Shown: piece after piece, positions 1 to 6,818 of the stretch | How the letters are laid out: each line of letters begins with the position of its first letter | Position numbering within the stretch: the stretch's first letter is position 1 | Origin: AG1 sp035559775 | Lineage (GTDB): Archaea; Thermoproteota; Thermoprotei_A; Sulfolobales; AG1 | Length of the DNA: 17,053 nucleotides | Direction: 5' to 3' | NCBI GenBank assembly: GCA_035559775.1 | Contig: DATMAU010000050.1 | Span: forward strand, 1-17,053 | Notes under the pieces: model-generated | Databases searched by the model: none | What the model was told of the DNA's origin: nothing | What the model saw: only the letters and a program-made list of their open reading frames with translations | Program-made: the position numbers and the translations under genes

Positions 1-165
1 TTTCACCTTATGGTGTTATTAATATAAGAGTCTCTATCCCATTAATATTTTGGGGTTGCCAGTATAAGCAGGAAGATCGATCTTCACTACATAATATCCA
101 GGATTATTAATAAATATATAAGCATTCTAGATCCTAGCAACAACTATGAGAGGGAGGTTGCTAAC

Positions 166-792
166 ATGCTAGCTATGCTGAGGGATAGTATGTGGAGATC
201 CTGTGGATCCTCTGACGGTATGTGTAGCGAGGAGATAGTGGTGGAGTCTTTTGAAATGCTTAAGGGTAGCTATAGCGTTATAGTTCTAAGATCTGGTGCT
301 CCTTACGAGACTAAGATGAAGATCTATAAGATCTATAGGGATCTTGTGGATGAGATAAACAGCTATGGGAAGAAGGTTCTTGGACGCGATCTAGTTGAGC
401 CCAGATGGCTTAGGGAGCCTAGGATCTATAGGCTTTCTGTTAAGGTGAGGGGTAAGAATATTCCCAAAGATGCTGTGGTGGAGATTATAGGTAGCAATTA
501 CTCTGAGAAGGAGAGGGTTAATCCTAAGGAGAACGCGTTCAACCTAGCCGAGGGGGAATATATTGTGAGACTATCTATAGAGGGGAATATTGCTGCCCAG
601 AAACAGGTTTTCCTGGACAGGGACTCAGAGCTCGAGCTATCCTATCAAGAGCCTCAGAGGGTTGTTCAGAAACAGGCTATGAGGAAGATCCCAAGGGAGG
701 TTGGTATCTACGTTGGAGACCCGTCGTTAAGGATACTCTATATAGCGATAGCCCTTATAGCTGTATCAGTAGTACTCCAGATCATTAGATAG
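166..792 (+). CDS. Tail-anchored membrane protein of unknown function (5' end uncertain)
   Basis: I do not recognise the family. The 208-residue product is charged and mostly soluble-looking, with a beta-rich stretch around residues 90-155 (pattern like a small PEGA/Ig-type domain: VVEIIG, then FNLAEGEYIVRLSIEG) and a single hydrophobic helix at about residues 187-206 (LYIAIALIAVSVVLQII) ending two residues before the stop. This predicts a cytoplasmic domain held to the membrane by its C terminus. The ATG at 166 is preceded by GGAGGT (153-158) with 7 bases of spacing, which supports it. However, the same frame stays open back to 46 and upstream codons read like protein (for example SRKIDLHYIISRIINKY), so the true gene may be longer and may begin before the window. 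The next gene, rpoL, has its own promoter. Confidence 0.6.
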   Translation: MLAMLRDSMWRSCGSSDGMCSEEIVVESFEMLKGSYSVIVLRSGAPYETKMKIYKIYRDLVDEINSYGKKVLGRDLVEPRWLREPRIYRLSVKVRGKNIPKDAVVEIIGSNYSEKERVNPKENAFNLAEGEYIVRLSIEGNIAAQKQVFLDRDSELELSYQEPQRVVQKQAMRKIPREVGIYVGDPSLRILYIAIALIAVSVVLQIIR

Positions 793-812
793 AAGATCGA
801 ACTGAATACGGC

Positions 813-828
813 CTTATAAGTATATATA
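813..828 (+). promoter_or_regulatory. Probable rpoL promoter (TATA boxes)
   Basis: Two adjacent TATA-like elements, CTTATAAG (813-820) and TATATATA (821-828), lie between the stop of the upstream gene and rpoL. The second is centred about 36 bases before the rpoL ATG, the same spacing seen at other genes here, implying a leader of about 10 bases. Confidence 0.6.
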
Positions 829-859
829 GCTGGTTACGCTAGCTTTATAGGAAGGGGCA

Positions 860-1153
860 ATGTCTATAGACCTGATCCCGAGGATCAAGATTGAGAAGAA
901 AAACGATAGAGAGCTTATATTCACATTAACAGGGGATCAGCATGGAATACCTAACCTGATATCCAAGCTAGCTATTAGGAAACCCTATGTAAGCTATGCC
1001 GCATATATAGTGGATCATCCCCAAACATCACAGCCGAGGGTTGTTATCATAACAGACGGGACGAGGGATCCTGTTGACGTGCTCATAGAGATCCTTATGG
1101 AGGCTAAATCCTATGCCCAAAGCCTTAGGGAAGCTATAGAGAAGCTCCTATAG
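860..1153 (+). CDS. rpoL: DNA-directed RNA polymerase subunit L (Rpo11)
   Basis: The 97-residue product is the archaeal Rpo11/RpoL subunit, counterpart of eukaryotic Rpb11 and of one half of the bacterial alpha dimer; it pairs with Rpo3 in the assembly platform of RNA polymerase. Visible family features are the alpha-like dimerisation motif region at residues 25-50 (GDQHGIPNLISKLAIRKP, then VSYAAYIVDHP, matching the usual DHTLGNLL...AAY..DHP pattern), and the C-terminal helix after DPVDVLIEI (about 72-97). Length is normal for the family. The ATG is preceded by the purine-rich GGAAGGGGC. It stands alone between two genes with separate TATA boxes, so it is probably a monocistronic gene. Confidence 0.93.
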   Translation: MSIDLIPRIKIEKKNDRELIFTLTGDQHGIPNLISKLAIRKPYVSYAAYIVDHPQTSQPRVVIITDGTRDPVDVLIEILMEAKSYAQSLREAIEKLL

Positions 1154-1212
1154 ATCTTACCTCTGGTTTGTAAACAGCCTCTATGTTATTGGCTACCAGC
1201 CCTAGGTCTATG

Positions 1213-1220
1213 AAATATAT
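1213..1220 (+). promoter_or_regulatory. Probable glycosyltransferase promoter (TATA box)
   Basis: AAATATAT is centred about 36 bases before the ATG at 1253 and lies in the short gap after rpoL, predicting a start of transcription near 1243. Confidence 0.5.
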
Positions 1221-1252
1221 CTCCTTTGACGAATCATCATTGGTAATGATAC

Positions 1253-2536
1253 ATGGCACTAGAAATGGTGCTTCTCTCAACTTACCTAGGCTTCAGCGCC
1301 CTAATATGGGTGGCTATATATAGTGTTAGCAGGGAGCGTGGCTCCTATGAGAAACCGTCTCAGACTGGTAGCGAACAGGGTGGTGGGCAGCATAGGGTAT
1401 CTATCCTCGTTCCCCTATACCTGGAGAAACCAGGATCTATTATGAGGACTGTTTCGAGCATTGCTAGGCAGAGATACTCCAAGGATCTATATGATGTATG
1501 GCTTATAGTAGAGGAAGAGGATCAGGAGACCCTCAGGGGTGCTGAAAAAGCCCTCGAGTTTCTAAGAAGCAGGGGCGTCGAGGCCAGGATCTATGTTGTT
1601 AAGGGTGGGAGGAGTTCTAAGGCTAGGGCTCTCAACCAGGTTATAGATAGGGTTTCCGGCAACATAGTAGCTGTATACGATGCCGATGATTCTTTCGACG
1701 AGAACCAGCTTGAAGAGGCTGTGAGGCTCATGAGCAGTAGGGGTTACGATGCTCTGGGCGTTAGGGTTTATAGATATGGTGAGGGGGTGCTGGGTAAGAT
1801 GATCTATATAGATACTGTTATATGGTTCGACCTGATAATAAACGCTCTGAGAAAGGCTGGTTTCCATGTACCCCTGAGCGGGGAGGGGCTCTATATAAAG
1901 AAAGAGGTTTTGGAGAGGCTTGGAGGTTTTCCGGAGAAGCTTGCGGAGGACGCCTACCTCTCCCTCCTCCTTTTCGAGAAGGGATATAGGATCGGGTTGC
2001 TAGACTCCTATGTAGAGGAGACCGCGCCCCTGGATGTCACGAGCCATATTAGGCAGAGGATACGGTGGTATAGGGGGCATCTTGAATGCCTAGCCAGGAT
2101 CCTGGTCTATGGGGGTAAGAGGAGGCTTAAAGCGTCGATAGGCTATCTAGGACCTATAATTGCTGTGACATCCCTAGTCCTGTCAGTAGTAACGATCCTG
2201 ATGACCGCCTCTTATATAGCCAGAGGCTCTACCCAGGACAGCGGGTCTAGTACTAATAACAGCATCATAAACACGTTGACCTCTCCTGGGTCTATACTTG
2301 CGGTACTACTTATAGAGGGCTTACTACCACTGCTTGTTATAATGCTAGCGGTTATGAACAATAAAGGCCCTAGGAGAGGGATCGACCTCGCTGTCCACGC
2401 TCTCGCAATACCCCTATACTGGGTCTTAGTAGCAGTAGCAGCTGTGCTGGCAATCTTTATGAGAAAGGTTGATTGGTATAGGACAAGAAGAGCCCCGGAT
2501 CATATGATCCAGGGCTCCAGGCTACATAGTCTCTGA
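1253..2536 (+). CDS. Membrane family-2 glycosyltransferase (processive GT2 type)
   Basis: A 427-residue membrane glycosyltransferase that should transfer sugars from a nucleotide-sugar at the inner face of the membrane. There is one N-terminal helix (about 1-24), a cytoplasmic GT-A domain (about 48-275), and three C-terminal helices (about 298-323, 347-367, 381-404). Catalytic features are visible: RVSILVPLY opening the fold, VYDADD (about 141-146, the DxD metal/sugar-nucleotide motif), LAEDA (about 229-233, the catalytic ED), and RQRIRW (about 266-271), the QxxRW signature of cellulose/hyaluronan/chitin synthase-like processive enzymes. The GT-A domain plus QxxRW is seen directly; the polymer made is unknown, with surface polysaccharide or glycolipid being likely. 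It has its own TATA box and is not clearly cotranscribed with neighbours. Confidence 0.85.
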   Translation: MALEMVLLSTYLGFSALIWVAIYSVSRERGSYEKPSQTGSEQGGGQHRVSILVPLYLEKPGSIMRTVSSIARQRYSKDLYDVWLIVEEEDQETLRGAEKALEFLRSRGVEARIYVVKGGRSSKARALNQVIDRVSGNIVAVYDADDSFDENQLEEAVRLMSSRGYDALGVRVYRYGEGVLGKMIYIDTVIWFDLIINALRKAGFHVPLSGEGLYIKKEVLERLGGFPEKLAEDAYLSLLLFEKGYRIGLLDSYVEETAPLDVTSHIRQRIRWYRGHLECLARILVYGGKRRLKASIGYLGPIIAVTSLVLSVVTILMTASYIARGSTQDSGSSTNNSIINTLTSPGSILAVLLIEGLLPLLVIMLAVMNNKGPRRGIDLAVHALAIPLYWVLVAVAAVLAIFMRKVDWYRTRRAPDHMIQGSRLHSL

Positions 2537-2564
2537 ATCTGAATAGGTTTATGCAAACCCGTTA

Positions 2565-2700
2565 CGGCACGCGGCTCCCATCTAGCTTTGCCCCGAGTAG
2601 CTTGGGGCAATGCTCCCATCGCAGCCCAGGGCTCGTGCAGGGAGACCTGCACAAAGGACAGCCCTGTTCAAAGCTTATAGATACATCCTAGGGTATCAAA
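2565..2700 (+). ncRNA. Candidate structured RNA of unknown class
   Basis: This stretch lies between two converging genes and folds strongly. Hairpin A (2588-2610) is a 10-bp stem, TTGCCCCGAG/CTTGGGGCAA with one G-T pair and loop TAG, extended by AGC/GCT (2584-2586/2612-2614) across a T-T mismatch. Hairpin B (2627-2666) has outer stem CAGGGCT/AGCCCTG, an asymmetric internal loop (C against AAAGGAC), inner stem GTGCAGG/CCTGCAC (2635-2641/2646-2652), and a GAGA loop, a GNRA tetraloop only on the plus strand. Hairpin C (2680-2697) is GATAC/GTATC. GCTCCCATC occurs twice (2574-2582 and 2612-2620). It does not fit tRNA, 5S, SRP or RNase P RNA by eye. A 3' remnant of a TnpB-type element (omega-RNA-like) is one untested possibility. 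No promoter was identified. Confidence 0.4.
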
Positions 2701-2736
2701 AAGAAGACAGCCCGTTCCGGCAGAGATTAGCTTATC

Positions 2737-2746
2737 GGTTTTTTGA
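2737..2746 (+). terminator. Possible T-tract terminator
   Basis: Six consecutive T (2739-2744) lie downstream of the hairpin cluster, after the glycosyltransferase gene on the plus strand. Archaeal termination often uses T-runs; this is the only such run in the gap. Weak evidence. Confidence 0.3.
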
Positions 2747-2775
2747 AGCTATATCCTCAGTAGCGAGGAGGGGTG

Positions 2776-3726
2776 TTACTGCCCAGGCTGGGGGAGTGCT
2801 GGGCTCTCTATAGTGCTGAGGACGATCTCGAGGGGGTCTCCTTTAACTTCCCTCATGCTTTTTCCACTGCCTCCTCTTCTGAACATTATGATCTCTGCTA
2901 GCACGCTGATGGCTATCTCTCCAGGTGATATGGCTCCTATATCTATCCCTGCGGGTGTTACTATTCTTCTAAGATCCTCTGGCCTGTATCCTTTTTTAAT
3001 GAGTAGTTTGAGGATCTCCTGGGCTCTTCTGGTGCTTGATATGAGCTCTATTAACCCTATATCTGTTTTTAAGAGTCTCTCTAGGGTCTCCTCATCAACC
3101 CATGTCTTCCCCATGGTGGCTAGGACTGCTATTGTGTTCCTGTCTATCCTGATCTTTTCGAGGGATGAGGGGGAGTTTATTATTGTATCGGCGTCGGGGT
3201 ATTTCTCTTTGGTTGCCATCATATCGTATACTGCGATCTTGTAGCCCAGGATCTTTCCGATCTTTGCAAGGATCCTTGTCACCTCGTTATCCCCCACGAG
3301 GAGGAGCTGTGGTCTTGGGTATACAGGCTCTATGTAGATATCAACCTCACCCCCACATGGGGTTCCAACCTCTATAACGTCCTCTCCGATCTTCCTCAGC
3401 TCCTCACCCTTCATAACAAGCCTCACTATCTTGGGAGTCCCCTTCTCAAGAGCCTCTAGAGCTGCTGTGAGTACTGCGTTCTCACTGCACCACCCGCCCA
3501 GCCAGCCTATGATCCTACCCTCTGGGAGCACTATAGCCTTAGCCCCTGTCTTTACAGCCGAGGATCCCTGGGATCTAAGTACCATTACTATGGCGAACTC
3601 TTTCTCCTGCTCTATGAGCTCGCTAGCAGCCGAGACAAGGTTGTGCATCTCCTCCTCAAACCTTATCACAGGCAGCCTGGCACCGCTAGATCCCGGACCA
3701 CTAGTCTGGGGATTATTGATAGACAT
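2776..3726 (-). CDS. XdhC/CoxI-family molybdoenzyme maturation protein
   Basis: The 316-residue product matches the XdhC/CoxI family, which in characterised members binds molybdenum cofactor and helps sulfurate and insert it into xanthine dehydrogenase, CO dehydrogenase or aldehyde oxidoreductase. The N-terminal XdhC domain (about 27-135) contains VLRSQGSSAVKTGAK, the cysteine motif GGWCSENAVL, and GTPCGGEVDIYIEP, equal to the family's GxPCGGxxEvxxEP. The C-terminal Rossmann-like domain (about 138-290) starts with QLLLVGDNEV and includes VLATMGKTWVDEE and TPAGIDIGAISPGEIAISVLAEI, also typical. Start: ATG at 3726 has a TATA box 36 bases upstream; the Met at residue 27, preceded by GAGGAGGAG, is an alternative that would remove a Ser/Gly/Pro-rich tail. 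No molybdoenzyme subunit is in the window, so its client lies elsewhere. It converges on the glycosyltransferase gene. Confidence 0.88.
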   Translation of the reverse strand: MSINNPQTSGPGSSGARLPVIRFEEEMHNLVSAASELIEQEKEFAIVMVLRSQGSSAVKTGAKAIVLPEGRIIGWLGGWCSENAVLTAALEALEKGTPKIVRLVMKGEELRKIGEDVIEVGTPCGGEVDIYIEPVYPRPQLLLVGDNEVTRILAKIGKILGYKIAVYDMMATKEKYPDADTIINSPSSLEKIRIDRNTIAVLATMGKTWVDEETLERLLKTDIGLIELISSTRRAQEILKLLIKKGYRPEDLRRIVTPAGIDIGAISPGEIAISVLAEIIMFRRGGSGKSMREVKGDPLEIVLSTIESPALPQPGQ

Positions 3727-3757
3727 GAGGGAGCACTACATAGTATAGCGGCTCAGG

Positions 3758-3766
3758 GTTTAAAAC
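3758..3766 (-). promoter_or_regulatory. Probable promoter of the XdhC-family gene
   Basis: GTTTAAAAC (minus strand GTTTTAAAC) is centred about 36 bases upstream of the ATG at 3726, in the short gap after the DUF1286 gene. It predicts a leader of about 10 bases. Confidence 0.5.
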
Positions 3767-3832
3767 TATTAGCCCATCGTATCACATCTATCTAGTGGAT
3801 AATACTAGCTTTTATTCCTGTTAATGAAACTA

Positions 3833-4372
3833 CTAGCCAGCGGCTCCATAGATGCCGATCAGCTTGTCAACTAGGCTATACCATGGTATCTCGCTCGGGC
3901 TGCTAGCAATCCCCACAAGGCTTACTATTAGTGGTAATGATAGGATCGCCACATAGATCGTGTTTGCCAGGGGATCTTTATAGCTATAGTCGGCGAGAGA
4001 GACTCTGAGCATATTGGCACCGATCCTCACATAGATCCCGCCCCTGGTTATCAGATCCCCTAGTAGATGTGATCCTGATATTAGGAGTGATGCTAAAAGA
4101 GATGCGTATAGCGATACTCCGTATAGGTTGCCGATCGCTATCCAAATAATAGATCCTGTGAGGATCGATATCGCTATACTGCTCAGGACTTCATGCGTGT
4201 AAGGGCTTCTCATAACAATCCCCCTGATCCTTGTGTGGCCAAGATCTATTATGGTGTTTATCATAAATGATAGTATAACTATATAGAGAAAGGCTCCATA
4301 GTGGTTTCCATATAGCATAGAGGCTATAGACCCCGCCCCCATCCCGGCCACTATGTGTGAGAATAGTCTCAA
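3833..4372 (-). CDS. DUF1286 family membrane protein
   Basis: A 179-residue, four-to-five-helix membrane protein. The order of conserved elements fits DUF1286: an N-terminal histidine (LFSHIVAG), INTIIDLGH near residues 38-46, RSPYTHEVLSS (about 55-65), SHLLGDLITRGGIYVR (about 102-117), and DYSYKDPLANT (about 128-138). The His/Asp residues in these motifs resemble the YdjM-like membrane metal-dependent hydrolase group, so a metal site is possible but its reaction is unknown. The family is common in Sulfolobales genomes and on their plasmids and viruses. The start is TTG at 4372, chosen because a near-perfect SD, GAGGTGATC (complement of 4375-4383), sits just before it. No other mobile-element gene is adjacent. 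Confidence 0.75.
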   Translation of the reverse strand: MRLFSHIVAGMGAGSIASMLYGNHYGAFLYIVILSFMINTIIDLGHTRIRGIVMRSPYTHEVLSSIAISILTGSIIWIAIGNLYGVSLYASLLASLLISGSHLLGDLITRGGIYVRIGANMLRVSLADYSYKDPLANTIYVAILSLPLIVSLVGIASSPSEIPWYSLVDKLIGIYGAAG

Positions 4373-4430
4373 AAGATCACCTCAATACTTTCGGCTACCA
4401 CTCCCTCTATGTAATAAGATCCGCTAGATG

Positions 4431-4442
4431 CTAATATATAGC
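4431..4442 (-). promoter_or_regulatory. Possible promoter of the DUF1286 gene
   Basis: The minus-strand sequence GCTATATATTAG contains a TATA-like core about 64 bases before the TTG start, which would give a leader near 36 bases, long enough for the strong SD site. The spacing differs from the roughly 36 bases seen at other genes here. Confidence 0.35.
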
Positions 4443-4543
4443 TGGCCGGTAAAGTGTAGAGGTTCACCGGGACTCGGTATTACAGCTAGGAGCATGCTAG
4501 CCTAACAGTATCTCACAACCCGTATAGCTCGTATTACGCTAAA

Positions 4544-4552
4544 GCTTATAAG
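4544..4552 (+). promoter_or_regulatory. Probable promoter of the isopropylmalate synthase-family gene
   Basis: GCTTATAAG is a strong archaeal TATA box centred at 4548. A transcription start near 4574 is expected, about 134 bases upstream of the first in-frame GTG. This supports a coding start well upstream of 4708. Confidence 0.6.
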
Positions 4553-4707
4553 CCACGATACTGAGAGGTCTTGGTGCCGTCCTTATTGAAGCGACCCTCG
4601 GTAGAAGGGCTAGGGAGGTATTCCTCAACCTATTAAGGGGCGAGGGTATAGATGAGATAAGGGAGATAGATCCTCAAGAGGCCTCGTGGCCCAGCCCCCC
4701 TGGGGTC

Positions 4708-5985
4708 GTGTTCGACGGGATCTCTGTAGATCCGCTAACACCGGAGGAGCTATACATAACAGACACGACATTCAGGGATGGGCAGCAGTCATTCAGGGCT
4801 CTCTATCCTGAAGAGGCTATAAAGATCTTCGAGGTTCTCGTAGACCTCGATAACGGTAGCGGGAGGATTTCTAGGAGCGAGTTCTTCCTATACACCGAGA
4901 GGGATAGGCTAATCGTAGAGATCCTCAGGGATCTTGGGCACAGGTATCCGAAGATAATTGGGTGGGGGAGGGCTTCTAGGGAGGATGTGGCCAGGGTCAG
5001 AGAGGCAGGGCTTGATGAGATGGTGCTGCTGATGTCGATCTCGGATATACATATAAAGTATAAGCTGGGCCTGACAAGGGATCAGGCTATAGCGAAGTAC
5101 CTCGAAGTTGCTGAATACGCTATGAGGAGCGGTATAAACCTCAGATGCAGTCTAGAAGATATAACAAGGTCAGATGTCCCAGGTCTTGTAATACCCTTCG
5201 TGAGGAGGCTGATCAGGCTGGGCGAGAGATACGGTGTTAACATAACCATAAAGCTCCCAGACACCACAGGGGTTGGGGTTCCATATCCACACGCAGCACT
5301 ACCATACTCGATCCCAAAGCTTGTCTGGGTTCTGAGAAGAATTGCGGGGTTAGAGCCCGAGCAGATAGAGTTCCACGGACATGGTGATTATTACATGGGG
5401 GTTGCAAACGCTGTTGCGGCATGGATCTATGGTGCATCTATAAATAACGCAACCCTCCTCGGCATTGGTGAGAGGGCTGGTAATGTACCTATAGAGGCCC
5501 TCGTAATGATCTATGCCAGGCTTAAAGGGGATTTCGGGGGCATGGACCCACTAGCTATAGGGAGGGTAGCGGGGGTTTTTAAAGAACTTGGATACGAGGT
5601 GCCGAGGTACCAGCCAATAGTGGGCGAGAACGCCTTCTCAACCATGGCTGGGATACATATAGATGCCCAGATGAAAAACCCGGCCACATATCTATCATTC
5701 GATCCAGGGATAATTGGTAGAGAGCCAAGGATCCTTATAGGGCCCTATTCAGGAACCTCGGGGATAGCTTATTGGATAAATAAAAAGCTAGGGATAGGGG
5801 TTGAGAAGAACAGCGAGCTGGTGAAGAGGATATATGAGAGGATAGTTAAGCGCTATAGCGATGGAGCCCGAGAACCCTTAAGAGATGAGGAGATCAGAGA
5901 GATCGTTCTTGAAGAGTTAGCGAGACTCGGTATAACAGGCATCCCAACATATAGCAATAAAGACCAAAGACGGTTACTAGGCTAG
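4708..5985 (+). CDS. 2-Isopropylmalate/homocitrate synthase-family (DRE-TIM) enzyme
   Basis: A TIM-barrel acyl-transferase of the 2-isopropylmalate/homocitrate/citramalate synthase family, which condenses acetyl-CoA with a 2-oxo acid. Visible motifs are ITDTTFRDGQQSF (Arg-Asp signature, about residues 17-29), CSLEDITRSDVPGL (about 147-160), HGHGDY (metal-ligand His 223 and 225), GIGERAGNVPIEALVM (about 252-267), and GENAFSTMAGIHIDAQMKNP in the subdomain region. The protein stops soon after this, so the C-terminal leucine-sensing domain of full LeuA is absent; substrate is therefore unclear. The listed start is the first in-frame GTG, but in-frame codons from 4552 encode a plausible extension (IEATLGRRAREVFLNLL, then IDPQEASWPSPPGVVFDG), with no ATG/GTG/TTG. 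The stop codon overlaps the convergent rrp42 stop. Confidence 0.82.
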   Translation: MFDGISVDPLTPEELYITDTTFRDGQQSFRALYPEEAIKIFEVLVDLDNGSGRISRSEFFLYTERDRLIVEILRDLGHRYPKIIGWGRASREDVARVREAGLDEMVLLMSISDIHIKYKLGLTRDQAIAKYLEVAEYAMRSGINLRCSLEDITRSDVPGLVIPFVRRLIRLGERYGVNITIKLPDTTGVGVPYPHAALPYSIPKLVWVLRRIAGLEPEQIEFHGHGDYYMGVANAVAAWIYGASINNATLLGIGERAGNVPIEALVMIYARLKGDFGGMDPLAIGRVAGVFKELGYEVPRYQPIVGENAFSTMAGIHIDAQMKNPATYLSFDPGIIGREPRILIGPYSGTSGIAYWINKKLGIGVEKNSELVKRIYERIVKRYSDGAREPLRDEEIREIVLEELARLGITGIPTYSNKDQRRLLG

Positions 5986-6815
5986 GACTTGCCTAAAAAC
6001 TGGGAGATCTGGGAAATATAGCTCTTATAAGCATTTCTAGCAAGCTCCATAGCTTTTTTCAAATGCTCCCGCTTAAAGGTACCCATACCGCTCTTCTGAA
6101 TCCCTGTTATCAGCCCATCATCCGAGAAGGCTATGGTTAGCAGAGCATCAGCCACTGTCTCCTCTTCAAGCGAAGGATCTACTACGAGGTGATCCTCTAT
6201 CTTTGCCACCGTCACGGTGAGGACCTTCTTCCTCACAGGGATCTCATCGCGATTCACAGGATCAAGGACCACTTCACCCTTATCCTGGTTAACAGAAGCT
6301 CTTGGGATTTTTGCCGATAGTAGTGCTACTAGAGTCGCTACGGAGGAAGCATCGACAAGGTTTCCATCATGGTCTATCACATAGATATCTATGAATATGT
6401 TCCAAACCTTCCTACCGGGTATTATTACAAGTTTCTCTAGATCTATTGCCCTCACATCCCTCAGAGATCTGTCCAGGATCCTTGCAAGCTCTATTGCCCT
6501 CTCATCAGGAGGGCCTGGTTCGAACGTTGGCGAGGCTAGTGGTACGAACTCGGCATTCACTATCAGGTTACCCATGTTGGGAGTATCTTGGAATGGAGAC
6601 CCGATCTCCGCCTTGATCCCGGCTATAACCTGTGTTAATCCGAGCTTTACATGGGCAGACCCGTTGGCGTTTGGTATCACGCCTAGGCTTATCTCTATAT
6701 TCCTTGTATCGGAAGGGGATCTTCCATCTATTCTCTGCGATCTCGATAGCAGGTTTAGTATCGCCGTCCTCTTGAGAGCTGGTATCACGGGTATATCAAC
6801 GGGGGTTATGGACAT
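5982..6815 (-). CDS. rrp42: Exosome complex subunit Rrp42
   Basis: RNase PH-fold subunit that, with Rrp41, forms the alternating hexameric ring of the archaeal exosome, a 3'-5' phosphorolytic RNase and tailing enzyme. The 277-residue length is typical. Family features are the N-terminal RIDGRSPSDTRNIEISLG (about 27-44), a long insertion before PGPPDERAIELARILDRSLR (about 101-120), and DGNLVDASSVATLVAL in the second half. Archaeal Rrp42 is catalytically inactive but contributes to RNA binding at the Rrp41 active site; here the Asp pair of Rrp41 is likewise not seen. ATG at 6815 follows the rrp41 stop by 3 bases, with GGTG upstream as SD, so it is the last gene of the operon. Its TAG stop shares the tetranucleotide CTAG (5982-5985) with the convergent gene. 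Confidence 0.95.
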   Translation of the reverse strand: MSITPVDIPVIPALKRTAILNLLSRSQRIDGRSPSDTRNIEISLGVIPNANGSAHVKLGLTQVIAGIKAEIGSPFQDTPNMGNLIVNAEFVPLASPTFEPGPPDERAIELARILDRSLRDVRAIDLEKLVIIPGRKVWNIFIDIYVIDHDGNLVDASSVATLVALLSAKIPRASVNQDKGEVVLDPVNRDEIPVRKKVLTVTVAKIEDHLVVDPSLEEETVADALLTIAFSDDGLITGIQKSGMGTFKREHLKKAMELARNAYKSYISQISQFLGKS

Positions 6816-6818
6816 AGG

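Larger units (their letters stand above)
4373..4707. other. Divergent gap with promoters and a coding-like 3' half
   Basis: About 335 bases without a conventional start. The left part (4373-4540) has the DUF1286 SD and a TATA-like core but no RNA gene that I can recognise. A TATA box (4544-4552) follows, then a plus-strand frame from 4552 to 4707 in phase with the downstream enzyme and protein-like throughout. Confidence 0.6.

Noticed and set aside
2584..2675. tRNA-like pattern (TAGCTTGGGGC and GTTCAAAGC)
   Set aside because: D-loop and T-loop-like strings are present, but no acceptor stem or anticodon arm can be drawn with standard spacing.
2610..2813. 67-codon plus-strand ORF in the convergent gap
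   Set aside because: It overlaps the hairpin cluster and the 3' end of the XdhC gene, has no SD or recognisable motif, and its composition follows the stem sequences; the RNA reading explains it better.
4485..4501. GCTAG/CTAGC hairpin in the gap before the synthase gene
   Set aside because: A 5-bp stem in AT/CTAG-rich sequence is expected by chance.
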